Source: Gammaproteobacteria bacterium (lineage in GTDB: Bacteria > Pseudomonadota > Gammaproteobacteria > Pseudomonadales > UBA7434). Taken from it: DNA of 34,224 nt. Below the pieces are notes generated by a model. The model searched no databases, had not been told where the DNA came from, and saw only the letters and a program-made list of their open reading frames with translations. This document shows, piece by piece, positions 1 through 5,982 of the stretch (position 1 is the stretch's first letter; every line of letters begins with the position of its first letter). The stretch spans positions 1 through 34,224 of the forward strand of contig JAJRPK010000008.1 of assembly GCA_024280785.1 (NCBI GenBank), read 5' to 3'. Both the position numbers and the translations under genes were made by a program.

Positions 1-691
1 AGTTCGTTTGTTCTTGCGTCATAGTCCGGCAATTGATGTTGACTAATCCCGGCACTCCCGTACCGCAAGCACCTAAATTATATTGACCGGCGTCAGTAAT
101 CACTACCTTGTCATAGCAGTCGACATCGTCTAGCTTGTCATCCGCCGTTCCCGTGCAATTATTGTTAGATCCATCAAAGTTATAAAAGTAAGCAGGCTGC
201 GGATCACAGGGATCTCCGGGACCAGTAGCGCAACCCAAACCCGCTTCTTCTGCACCCAATATATCGGGAGTACTGTCGTTGTAATAATGATCGAAAATAG
301 CGGTAAAATCCGTACTTAAGTTTGTTCTTATTTGACTAGCCCCGGCATAAAAATAACCGTGAATCGCATCGGTAAAATTCGCATCGTTCAAAGGCTCTCC
401 TGTCGACTTATTTGGAGTGGCATAAGTCACTGAAGGATCGTAGTACATTTTATTGTAATGTGAGGATCGATAGTAAACCTCTCTCCATCCCGCGAAACGA
501 ACATCTGGCATAAAGCCCCAAGCCATACTGCCCGAGTCATCCATCGTTACAATCAGATTAGGCGGAATATTGGTGCGGACCGACAAAGGCAAGTCCTTTA
601 GATCCATAGTTTGCGCCAGGCTATTACCACCCGTCAACAGCATCAACGTGCTGCACAACAGACACCCGTACCACTGTAAGCTGCGTTTCAT
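1..691 (-). CDS. pilY1: PilY1-like type IV pilus tip adhesin/assembly factor, N-terminal part
   Basis: The reading frame starts at an ATG at 691 and stays open to the left edge, so only about 230 N-terminal residues are visible. Residues 1-27 form a signal peptide (basic start, hydrophobic core, end near NSLAQ), which predicts export to the periplasm. Residues 51-56 read DDSGSM, the DxSxS metal-binding (MIDAS) start of a von Willebrand A domain, following a PPNLIVTMD strand as is usual in PilY1. The C-terminal beta-propeller expected for the family would lie outside the window. PilY1 family proteins act with the minor pilins to prime pilus assembly and in adhesion and surface sensing. The gene is last in the fimT-pilV-pilW-pilX-pilY1 order seen here, 90 bases after pilX, which supports the call. 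Start and family are well supported; the exact subtype cannot be judged without the C-terminus. Confidence 0.88.
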   Translation of the reverse strand, partial: MKRSLQWYGCLLCSTLMLLTGGNSLAQTMDLKDLPLSVRTNIPPNLIVTMDDSGSMAWGFMPDVRFAGWREVYYRSSHYNKMYYDPSVTYATPNKSTGEPLNDANFTDAIHGYFYAGASQIRTNLSTDFTAIFDHYYNDSTPDILGAEEAGLGCATGPGDPCDPQPAYFYNFDGSNNNCTGTADDKLDDVDCYDKVVITDAGQYNLGACGTGVPGLVNINCRTMTQEQTN

Positions 692-738
692 AACTCTTAC
701 CTCTATCCGATTTTTACTCTGCATATTCACTACGTCAC

Positions 739-774
739 GACTCTATATAACTTCCTGACTCTATATAATTTCAT
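739..774. repeat. 18-bp tandem direct repeat, two copies
   Basis: Two adjacent 18-bp units (739-756 and 757-774) share GACTCTATATAA and differ at a few positions at the 3' end. They lie in the short pilX-pilY1 spacer, so they sit just upstream of the pilY1 start on the minus strand. No function is evident; a local slippage duplication is the simplest explanation. Confidence 0.6.
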
Positions 775-781
775 GGGCTCA

Positions 782-1396
782 TCACTTGACATAAAAACTT
801 TCGATCACAGCCTGAGTGGATACATCACCACCAAAGGAATGTGTCGTAACACGAAAAACCTCTTTCGATCCTGGTGAAACTGTTAAATATTTATCATCTA
901 GATCAAGAGAACTTACCTTACCAACATACTCGTAGACACACGTTGGCTGGCTGGTCAAACCGACCCCTGCAGCCACTGCGCCAGTAAGAGCGGCTGGCCT
1001 ACCATTAGTCGCCCAAAAAGCTGCAGCATCCCACCAAGTCCCCGCGCCTGTCCAATTCGTGTCGTATTGCCCAACCACTACAGACACCCCGGAATTCACT
1101 TGCATGGCGGCAGGGGTGCTGTCTCTCACAAAACGTTCACATACCGACAGCGCCGCCTCAGCTCCCTGAAATGCACGACGTGCATTTTGCATATTACTAA
1201 CCATCCGCTCTTCCATAGTGACGGAAGAAATACTGCTAATTCCCATGACCGTTATAACCAACAGCATAATCATACCCACCAATAGAACGGCGCCGCGCTG
1301 CCTGGTGCGATTAGTTAAATCTAACGATACCACCGGTAAACCTCTATTTATGCTCACAGCAGTATCTATTACTTTCGCGGATTTCATTTGTCTCAT
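782..1396 (-). CDS. pilX: Minor type IV pilin PilX
   Basis: A 204-residue protein with a prepilin cleavage context QRG|AVLLV at residues 33-40, followed by a hydrophobic helix to about residue 58 and then SVTMEERMVSNMQNARRAFQ, the conserved PilX N-terminal region. As in many PilX proteins the glutamate at mature position 5 is absent (mature start AVLLV). The leader before the cleavage glycine is long at 35 residues. An AGAGG motif lies a few bases upstream of the first ATG, while the second in-frame ATG (1387) has no better site, so I keep 1396. PilX is a pseudopilin-like subunit thought to sit at the pilus tip with PilV, PilW, FimT/FimU and PilY1 and to help start polymerisation at the inner membrane. 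It lies between pilW and pilY1. Confidence 0.85.
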   Translation of the reverse strand: MRQMKSAKVIDTAVSINRGLPVVSLDLTNRTRQRGAVLLVGMIMLLVITVMGISSISSVTMEERMVSNMQNARRAFQGAEAALSVCERFVRDSTPAAMQVNSGVSVVVGQYDTNWTGAGTWWDAAAFWATNGRPAALTGAVAAGVGLTSQPTCVYEYVGKVSSLDLDDKYLTVSPGSKEVFRVTTHSFGGDVSTQAVIESFYVK

Positions 1397-1501
1397 TCAA
1401 CCTCTTTTTTCACACTGATTTTCAACCTGGTGGCTCTACTTACTATTTCCATAATTAAGCATCGATCGTGACCATTATTAACAAGCCGTTGTCTACACCA
1501 A

Positions 1502-2365
1502 TTATATCTTTGCGCGAATGGCTATCGTCTTCGAAAACACCTGACGAACCCGGCCATCGGCAGCGCTAGCGATAACAGTGCCAAGCAACTCGTTATTAAC
1601 AGAGATTCTTGGCAATGGTGCGTTACTCGACACGGCAATAAATCCAACACGAACCGCGACCACACGCTGCCATAAAAGGGGCGTCATAGTCGCAGCTGTG
1701 TAGTACCGCACCGCTTGCGGATTGATCCGGCTGTTAGATACACCGTAAAGGACCTGCATATTCTCTATGCCTGAAACCAACGCCACTGCCGGCCCCGCAT
1801 TCACCTGACAATTTAATTGATTTTGAGCGTCGATATAAAAAATAGTCGTTGTCGAAACTCCCTCAACACTGGAAACTAGGTTTCCCGCGCAATCACGCAT
1901 CGGGTCGTTAGGGTCGCCGTCCATCCGAAACGACAAGGTGGCGGTCCCTGGCGCCGCAGCCGCAACTACAGGCGAACCCACCACTGATGCATTCCCACTA
2001 AATCCGTTGGCGGTATCTTGCGGCCAATGCGCAGCATAAAGATTGTCTCCATCAATAATATTTAAAAAGGACTGTGCATAATCATTGTCAAAAACCCCAG
2101 CATTGATAAACCCGGCATGCACTGCAGACTGTTCGATAAAATACAAACCAAAACGACCCGCCTCTTGCATACTAGACTGCCCTTGTATGACTTCAAACGA
2201 CTGGCGACTACCAACAAATACCTGAATAATTCCAGCCAAAATGAATAGCCCCAAGCCCAGCGCGACCATTAATTCAATCAGACTAAAACCTGATTGCAGA
2301 GTCTTTTTTGTTTTTCTCGCTGTGCATACCTCAATATTCATGGGCATAACCCTGACTATTTTCAT
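1502..2365 (-). CDS. pilW: Minor type IV pilin PilW
   Basis: A 287-residue protein with the prepilin motif SG|FSLIEL at residues 25-32, including the mature Glu5 (E31), followed by a hydrophobic helix VALGLGLFILAGIIQVFV. The region after it (RQSFEVIQGQSSMQEAGRFG) is typical of PilW, as is the length. The ATG at 2365 follows the pilV stop codon directly, so translation is probably coupled. Another in-frame ATG at 2341 (residue 9) has its own AGGG at good spacing and would give a more usual 18-residue leader; the sequence does not decide between them. The mature protein is expected in the inner membrane and pilus tip complex with PilV, PilX, FimT and PilY1. Confidence 0.88.
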   Translation of the reverse strand: MKIVRVMPMNIEVCTARKTKKTLQSGFSLIELMVALGLGLFILAGIIQVFVGSRQSFEVIQGQSSMQEAGRFGLYFIEQSAVHAGFINAGVFDNDYAQSFLNIIDGDNLYAAHWPQDTANGFSGNASVVGSPVVAAAAPGTATLSFRMDGDPNDPMRDCAGNLVSSVEGVSTTTIFYIDAQNQLNCQVNAGPAVALVSGIENMQVLYGVSNSRINPQAVRYYTAATMTPLLWQRVVAVRVGFIAVSSNAPLPRISVNNELLGTVIASAADGRVRQVFSKTIAIRAKI

Positions 2366-2875
2366 TTAAATTTCCACCGCTATCTGAATGCAAGATAAGT
2401 CGGCACTGTTCGCCGGATTGCAACCCGTACCCGTGGACCCATCACGATTTTCATCCCAAAATAGCTGTATGGTATACGCGGGGACCGTTAAGGTAGGCCG
2501 GGTTACTACTCCGTTGGCAGAGGGTAATCTCGAAGCGGTAATCGCCGCCTGCCACTCTCGCAAATCATGCCCCGCCATTTGTGCCGGATTGCAATCTGCA
2601 GCCGCACTACAATTATCCACCGCAGTGGTAGTGCCGGTAAATGCATAAGCCGACGCAGAGGTGTCTCTAGCCGCTACTTGATTCGCTCGCATACGATCGA
2701 TAAGGTCACTAACTAACAGGTCCGCCTGGGCGCGAAAATAGGTATTTTGGGATTCCTTGACCCCTACCGATTGCAAGCCCGCCATGCCCAATATGCCAAT
2801 AGACAGGATAAACACCGTCACCATAACTTCAATCAATGTAAATCCCGACTGGGAATGAGAAAGCTTTTCTTTCAT
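2366..2875 (-). CDS. pilV: Minor type IV pilin PilV
   Basis: A 169-residue protein with a short 11-residue leader and the motif SG|FTLIEVMV (cleavage after G11, mature Glu5 at E16), followed by the helix VFILSIGILGMAGLQ. The segment KESQNTYFRAQADLLVSDLIDRMRAN is characteristic of PilV, where the alignment with DLIDRMRAN is well conserved. Length is normal for the family. It is a minor pilin of the tip complex, processed by the prepilin peptidase PilD, which is not encoded in this window. It lies between fimT (89-base spacer containing short repeats) and pilW (no spacer). The short leader makes the start at 2875 secure. Confidence 0.9.
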   Translation of the reverse strand: MKEKLSHSQSGFTLIEVMVTVFILSIGILGMAGLQSVGVKESQNTYFRAQADLLVSDLIDRMRANQVAARDTSASAYAFTGTTTAVDNCSAAADCNPAQMAGHDLREWQAAITASRLPSANGVVTRPTLTVPAYTIQLFWDENRDGSTGTGCNPANSADLSCIQIAVEI

Positions 2876-2901
2876 CGTTATCTCGCTAAGTGCACTATGT
2901 A

Positions 2902-2943
2902 TTTTTCAGTAAATGTTTTTCAGTAAATGTTTAACAGTAACGA
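2902..2943. repeat. 14-bp tandem repeat, two perfect copies plus a degenerate third
   Basis: Units at 2902-2915 and 2916-2929 are identical (TTTTTCAGTAAATG). The next 14 bases (2930-2943, TTTAACAGTAACGA) match at about half the positions. The array sits between fimT and pilV, upstream of the pilV start on the minus strand. Two other intergenic repeats in this window share the 14-bp period but not the sequence. Confidence 0.6.
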
Positions 2944-2951
2944 CTGTTAAA
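2930..2951 (-). other. 9-bp inverted repeat in the fimT-pilV spacer
   Basis: Arms TTTAACAGT (2930-2938) and ACTGTTAAA (2943-2951) are perfect complements around a 4-base loop, just past the fimT stop. The stem is AT-rich and no clean U-tract follows it on the minus strand, so it is a poor intrinsic terminator. It may be an mRNA processing or stability hairpin, or a protein-binding dyad. Role unproven. Confidence 0.4.
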
Positions 2952-2964
2952 TAAAATATCCGCA

Positions 2965-3588
2965 TTAAGGACAACCCGATAACGCAGCTCCGCTGTACCT
3001 CACTGCACCCGACGAGCTAATAGATATCGTACTTCCGTCCACCACAGCATCCTGGTCACAAACACCCAAATTCACCAAACCAGCAATCGTTTTGACCCCA
3101 CTAGGGCGAAACGTCATAAAGTTCACGCCACCCGCAATCGACACTCCGTTTTGAGCATACTGAACATCGACTAAACGATCACCTGCACTCACAGTCTGGT
3201 CATTATTAGCATCGGTAAAGATAATCCAACCCAAATCCCAACGAGTATTGCCAGAGCAGGACGATTGATTGCTACTCGCGCATATCGTTACCAGAGTTTT
3301 AACCACAACTGCTTCACTTCGCGCTAACTTAATGCTGGATGCTAAATTGTCCCGCATGGAGGACACCTGATTACTCTTAATTAACGAGGTAAAACTCGGT
3401 GCTGCCACCGTAGCGAGAATTGCCACAACAGCCAAAGTAACCATCAACTCAAGCAAGGTAAACCCGCGCTGCTGATAAGTTTTAGCTCGCAAATTAGTGC
3501 ATTGACCTCTACGACATACCAATTGCAACTGAGCTGTAAGAATTACTTTCATAGGTACCGTGTCACTATAAAATAAATAAAACTGCAA
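2965..3588 (-). CDS. fimT: Minor type IV pilin FimT/FimU (GspH-like)
   Basis: The prepilin motif RG|FTLLELMV (G42, mature Glu5 at E47) is followed by the helix VTLAVVAILATVAAPSF and by NLASSIKLARSEAV, the typical GspH/FimT region. The C-terminal half includes GWIIFTDANND, also typical of FimT/FimU. Length is about 165 residues after cleavage, normal for the family. The leader would be 42 residues from the first ATG, or 29 from the second ATG at 3552; a TTG start just before RAKTYQQRG would give a usual short leader with an AGAGG upstream. The true start is therefore uncertain. It is the first gene of the minor pilin operon, and the 179-base spacer to ispH is where its promoter should lie. FimU and FimT are hard to tell apart from sequence alone. 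Confidence 0.83.
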   Translation of the reverse strand: MQFYLFYSDTVPMKVILTAQLQLVCRRGQCTNLRAKTYQQRGFTLLELMVTLAVVAILATVAAPSFTSLIKSNQVSSMRDNLASSIKLARSEAVVVKTLVTICASSNQSSCSGNTRWDLGWIIFTDANNDQTVSAGDRLVDVQYAQNGVSIAGGVNFMTFRPSGVKTIAGLVNLGVCDQDAVVDGSTISISSSGAVRYSGAALSGCP

Positions 3589-3673
3589 ATAAGACCTAAA
3601 ACAAGAGCGTCACTAAACAAGACAAGCAATGAGGCTCTATAAGTCTTATCTAAGTATCGACCACAAAACACAG

Positions 3674-3690
3674 TTCTGCTAGGCGCAGAA
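3674..3690 (-). terminator. Weak hairpin between ispH and fimT
   Basis: TTCTGC (3674-3679) and GCAGAA (3685-3690) form a 6-bp stem with a 5-base loop, about 80 bases past the ispH stop on the minus strand and followed there by CTGTGTTTTG. It could end the ispH operon before the pilin promoter. The T-run is interrupted, so confidence is low. Nothing else clear is visible in 3589-3767. Confidence 0.25.
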
Positions 3691-3767
3691 GCTCGAGCGG
3701 TAGAATTTCACCGATAAACGCGGCATTACGATGGAATTAATGAAAAATTCACCCCTATATAGAGGAA

Positions 3768-4733
3768 TCAGACGGACTTAAGTCGCAGTTCTTTAGGTAT
3801 GGAAAAAGTGATTTTTTCGGGAATACCCTCTTTTTCTTCAGCAGTACCCGCACCCAGTGATTGCAAGTAATGGATGACTTTTTGCACCAATATTTCTGGC
3901 GCGGAGGCTCCCGCAGCGATCCCAATTACAGATTTTCCCAGCAACCATTCAGATTGAATATCGTGTTCCGAATCGATAAGGTGGGCATCCGTACCCGAGC
4001 GTTTAGCAAGCTCGCATAAACGACTAGAGTTGGAGCTATTGGGAGACCCGACCACCAGCACCAGATCGCACTGGCCCGCCAACCCGCGAACAGCGTCTTG
4101 CCGATTTTGAGTAGCGTAACAAATATCGTCTTTTTTGGGGCCATCAATAGCAGGAAACCTGCTACGCAACGCTTCGATTACTCGCGCGGTATCGTCCACC
4201 GACAAGGTTGTCTGAGTAACATAAAACAAGTCATCGGCATTGCGTATCTCTAATGTGGCAACATCGGCTTCTGTTTCCACCAAATAAATGGCGCCTCCCT
4301 TTTTCGAATCGTACTGCCCCATCGTCCCCTCGACTTCGGGATGCCCATGATGACCGATCAATATACACTCTTCACCCTCGCGACTATGCTTGGCGACTTC
4401 CATATGGACTTTAGTCACCAATGGACATGTAGCATCAAAAACCTTTAGGCCACGAAGCTCTGCTTCTTTTCTCACTGCCTGAGAAACGCCATGAGCACTG
4501 AAAATAACGATGACATCGTTGGGTACTTCTGACAGTTCGTCGACAAATATAACACCGCGCTCTCGCAAACTTTCAACCACAAACTTATTATGAACAACTT
4601 CGTGCCGTACATATATCGGAGCGCCGAAAACATCTAGCGCACGGTTAACGATATCAATTGCGCGATCAACTCCAGCGCAAAAACCTCGAGGATTCGCTAG
4701 TATCAACTTAAAAGTAGGTGACTCAATACTCAA
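3768..4733 (-). CDS. ispH: 4-hydroxy-3-methylbut-2-enyl diphosphate reductase IspH (LytB)
   Basis: IspH makes IPP and DMAPP in the last step of the MEP isoprenoid pathway, using a [4Fe-4S] cluster in the cytoplasm. The three cluster cysteines are seen at C19 (PRGFCAGVDRA), C103 (DATCPLV) and C205 (ICYATQNRQ). Also visible are the conserved HEVVHN, FSAHGVS, GHHGHPEVEGT and VVGSPNSSNS motifs. The length of 321 residues is normal. The start is a TTG at 4733: the conserved LILANPRGFCAG begins only nine residues in, and no ATG lies close upstream in frame. A GGGG seven bases before the TTG fits a ribosome-binding site. That site and the start lie inside a nested hairpin (see 4725-4760). The gene follows fkpB by 55 bases in the usual ileS-lspA-fkpB-ispH order. 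Confidence 0.96.
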   Translation of the reverse strand: MSIESPTFKLILANPRGFCAGVDRAIDIVNRALDVFGAPIYVRHEVVHNKFVVESLRERGVIFVDELSEVPNDVIVIFSAHGVSQAVRKEAELRGLKVFDATCPLVTKVHMEVAKHSREGEECILIGHHGHPEVEGTMGQYDSKKGGAIYLVETEADVATLEIRNADDLFYVTQTTLSVDDTARVIEALRSRFPAIDGPKKDDICYATQNRQDAVRGLAGQCDLVLVVGSPNSSNSSRLCELAKRSGTDAHLIDSEHDIQSEWLLGKSVIGIAAGASAPEILVQKVIHYLQSLGAGTAEEKEGIPEKITFSIPKELRLKSV

Positions 4734-4760
4734 GGGGTAACCCCAAATAAAATGAGTATT
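4725..4760 (-). promoter_or_regulatory. Nested hairpin covering the ispH translation start
   Basis: On the minus strand the 8-base arm AATACTCA (genomic 4760-4753) is fully complementary to TGAGTATT (4732-4725), which includes the second and third bases of the TTG start codon and codons 2-3. Between them GGGG (4744-4741) can pair with CCCC (4737-4734) across a 3-base loop, hiding the presumed ribosome-binding site. The two stems are nested, so both can form together. This is seen directly; that it limits ispH translation unless ribosomes leaving fkpB or a temperature change opens it is inference. Confidence 0.5.
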
Positions 4761-4788
4761 AAGCTCGCACTATAATTCTTACTCACTT

Positions 4789-5238
4789 TCATCTCGTTTG
4801 ACCAACTTCTACAATTTTGACTTCGAAAATAATGTCGCGCCCCGCTAAAGGGTGATTAAAATCAACAGTAACATTGTCGTCTGCAAAACTCTTGACCACA
4901 CCAGGTAATTCATTTCCTGCCGCATCTGCAAACGACACTACCAGCCCTTTGGTTAATTCTACGGGGGGATCGCCCAGTAATCCGGCAAAATCACTGCGTT
5001 TAAAACTCTGCTCATTCTCTTGATTGAACAAACCAAACGCGTTTTTTGCCTCGATTGTTACACATTGAGTTTGACCCGCTGTAAGCCCCATTAAAGATTG
5101 CTCAAAACCTACCAGTAAACTACCGTCACCCATATCAAATGTAACCGGCTCGTTATCAAAATTAGAATCGATTAAATGTCCATCCAACAAATTTAATGAA
5201 AAGTTTAAGGTTACTCGACTGTTTTTATCGATACTCAC
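4789..5238 (-). CDS. fkpB: FKBP-type peptidyl-prolyl isomerase of the SlpA/FkpB family
   Basis: A 149-residue SlyD/SlpA-like protein. The N-terminal VTLNFSLNLLDGHLIDS strand pair, the GFEQSLMGLTAGQ turn and the C-terminal VDFNHPLAGRDIIFEVKIVEV are conserved FKBP-domain elements, with the insert-in-flap between. It is a cytoplasmic prolyl isomerase and chaperone whose physiological client is not known. The reading frame opens with GTG at 5238. A 4-bp inverted repeat (CTGG-CTTA-CCAG, 5238-5249) overlaps this start, and no strong ribosome-binding site is visible. The usual tight link to lspA is broken here: a 138-bp inverted-repeat element ends 23 bases upstream of the start and lengthens the spacer to 189 bases. 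ispH follows. Confidence 0.93.
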   Translation of the reverse strand: MSIDKNSRVTLNFSLNLLDGHLIDSNFDNEPVTFDMGDGSLLVGFEQSLMGLTAGQTQCVTIEAKNAFGLFNQENEQSFKRSDFAGLLGDPPVELTKGLVVSFADAAGNELPGVVKSFADDNVTVDFNHPLAGRDIIFEVKIVEVGQTR

Positions 5239-5261
5239 TGGCTTACCAGACTCTCACTTGA

Positions 5262-5399
5262 GTTACTAATAAGGCATTTGAAAGGAATACCCTTTATTTC
5301 AAGACCGTTGCTGGCAGGGATGCCAGCGTCGAACGATAGGGACATCTTTATGTGTGTCTTGAAATAAAGGGTATTCCTTTCAAATGCCTCGGTAGTAAC
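5262..5399. mobile_element. MITE-like element with 43-bp terminal inverted repeats
   Basis: The left arm 5262-5304 and right arm 5357-5399 are reverse complements over 43 bases with three mismatches near the outer end; the inner 33 bases (5272-5304 and 5357-5389) match perfectly. The 52-bp core carries a second hairpin, CTGGCA-GGGA-TGCCAG at 5311-5326. A TTGA lies directly before the left arm (5258-5261) and another one base beyond the right arm (5401-5404), which could be a 4-bp target duplication but may be chance. It has no transposase and sits between lspA and fkpB inside an otherwise conserved operon. Inference: a non-autonomous miniature element or a genome-wide repetitive extragenic palindrome. 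RNA made from it would form a strong hairpin. Confidence 0.72.
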
Positions 5400-5427
5400 A
5401 TTGAGATAACTCTTAACCTTAGCCAAT

Positions 5428-5982
5428 CTATTGCTCTCCCTTATCATTATCATGGTCGCCATCCCGAGCCGCCCCGGTATTTTCTGAGCTATAAAATGCA
5501 TCGACTAGCATCAATATCGCACCTATGGTTATCGCGGAGTCAGCAACATTAAATGCGGGAAACGACCAACTCTCGTAGTAGAACAATACAAAATCAGTAA
5601 CTTTTCCTTGAACGACTCGATCGATTAAGTTACCGACAGCACCCCCTAAAATAAAGCCTAGCGACCACAGCAAAAGCTTTTGTGACTGATCGGCTACGTG
5701 TATCCACCCGATCAAAACCAAACTAACTACTGCTGAAATAGCAGTAAAAAGCCAACGCTGCCAGCCACCCGCATCACTGAGAAAACTCCAGGCAGCGCCT
5801 TCGTTATAAACCAGAATCACATCGAGAATCGGCAGCAAGTTAAATCGTTCAGTTTCAAAAAAATGAATCTGAATCCAGTATTTACTTATCTGATCAAAGA
5901 CAATCACGAATAGCGCCAAGCCATACCAGGCCCAGCGAATGCCGGACCCTAGACGCTCACGGCCTGCTGCCGCCCTCGCCAT
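5428..5982 (-). CDS. lspA: Prolipoprotein signal peptidase (signal peptidase II)
   Basis: LspA cleaves the signal peptide of diacylglyceryl-modified prolipoproteins in the inner membrane. The protein has four hydrophobic segments and the two catalytic aspartates in GNLIDRVVQGKVTDF and FNVADSAI, plus the conserved VYNEGAAWSFL. I chose the ATG at 5982, which shares its A with the ileS stop (TAATG overlap) and gives 184 residues beginning MARAAAG; a longer frame to 6039 only adds residues read inside ileS. The extreme C-terminus (ENTGAARDGDHDNDKGEQ) is charged and probably disordered. lspA is translationally coupled to ileS; downstream an inverted-repeat element separates it from fkpB. Confidence 0.96.
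   Translation of the reverse strand: MARAAAGRERLGSGIRWAWYGLALFVIVFDQISKYWIQIHFFETERFNLLPILDVILVYNEGAAWSFLSDAGGWQRWLFTAISAVVSLVLIGWIHVADQSQKLLLWSLGFILGGAVGNLIDRVVQGKVTDFVLFYYESWSFPAFNVADSAITIGAILMLVDAFYSSENTGAARDGDHDNDKGEQ

Noticed and set aside
5235..5501. An 88-codon open frame on minus running through the inverted-repeat element
   Set aside because: It overlaps the lspA 3' end, takes its sequence mainly from the two arms of the repeat, and has no family resemblance. It is a by-product of the element.
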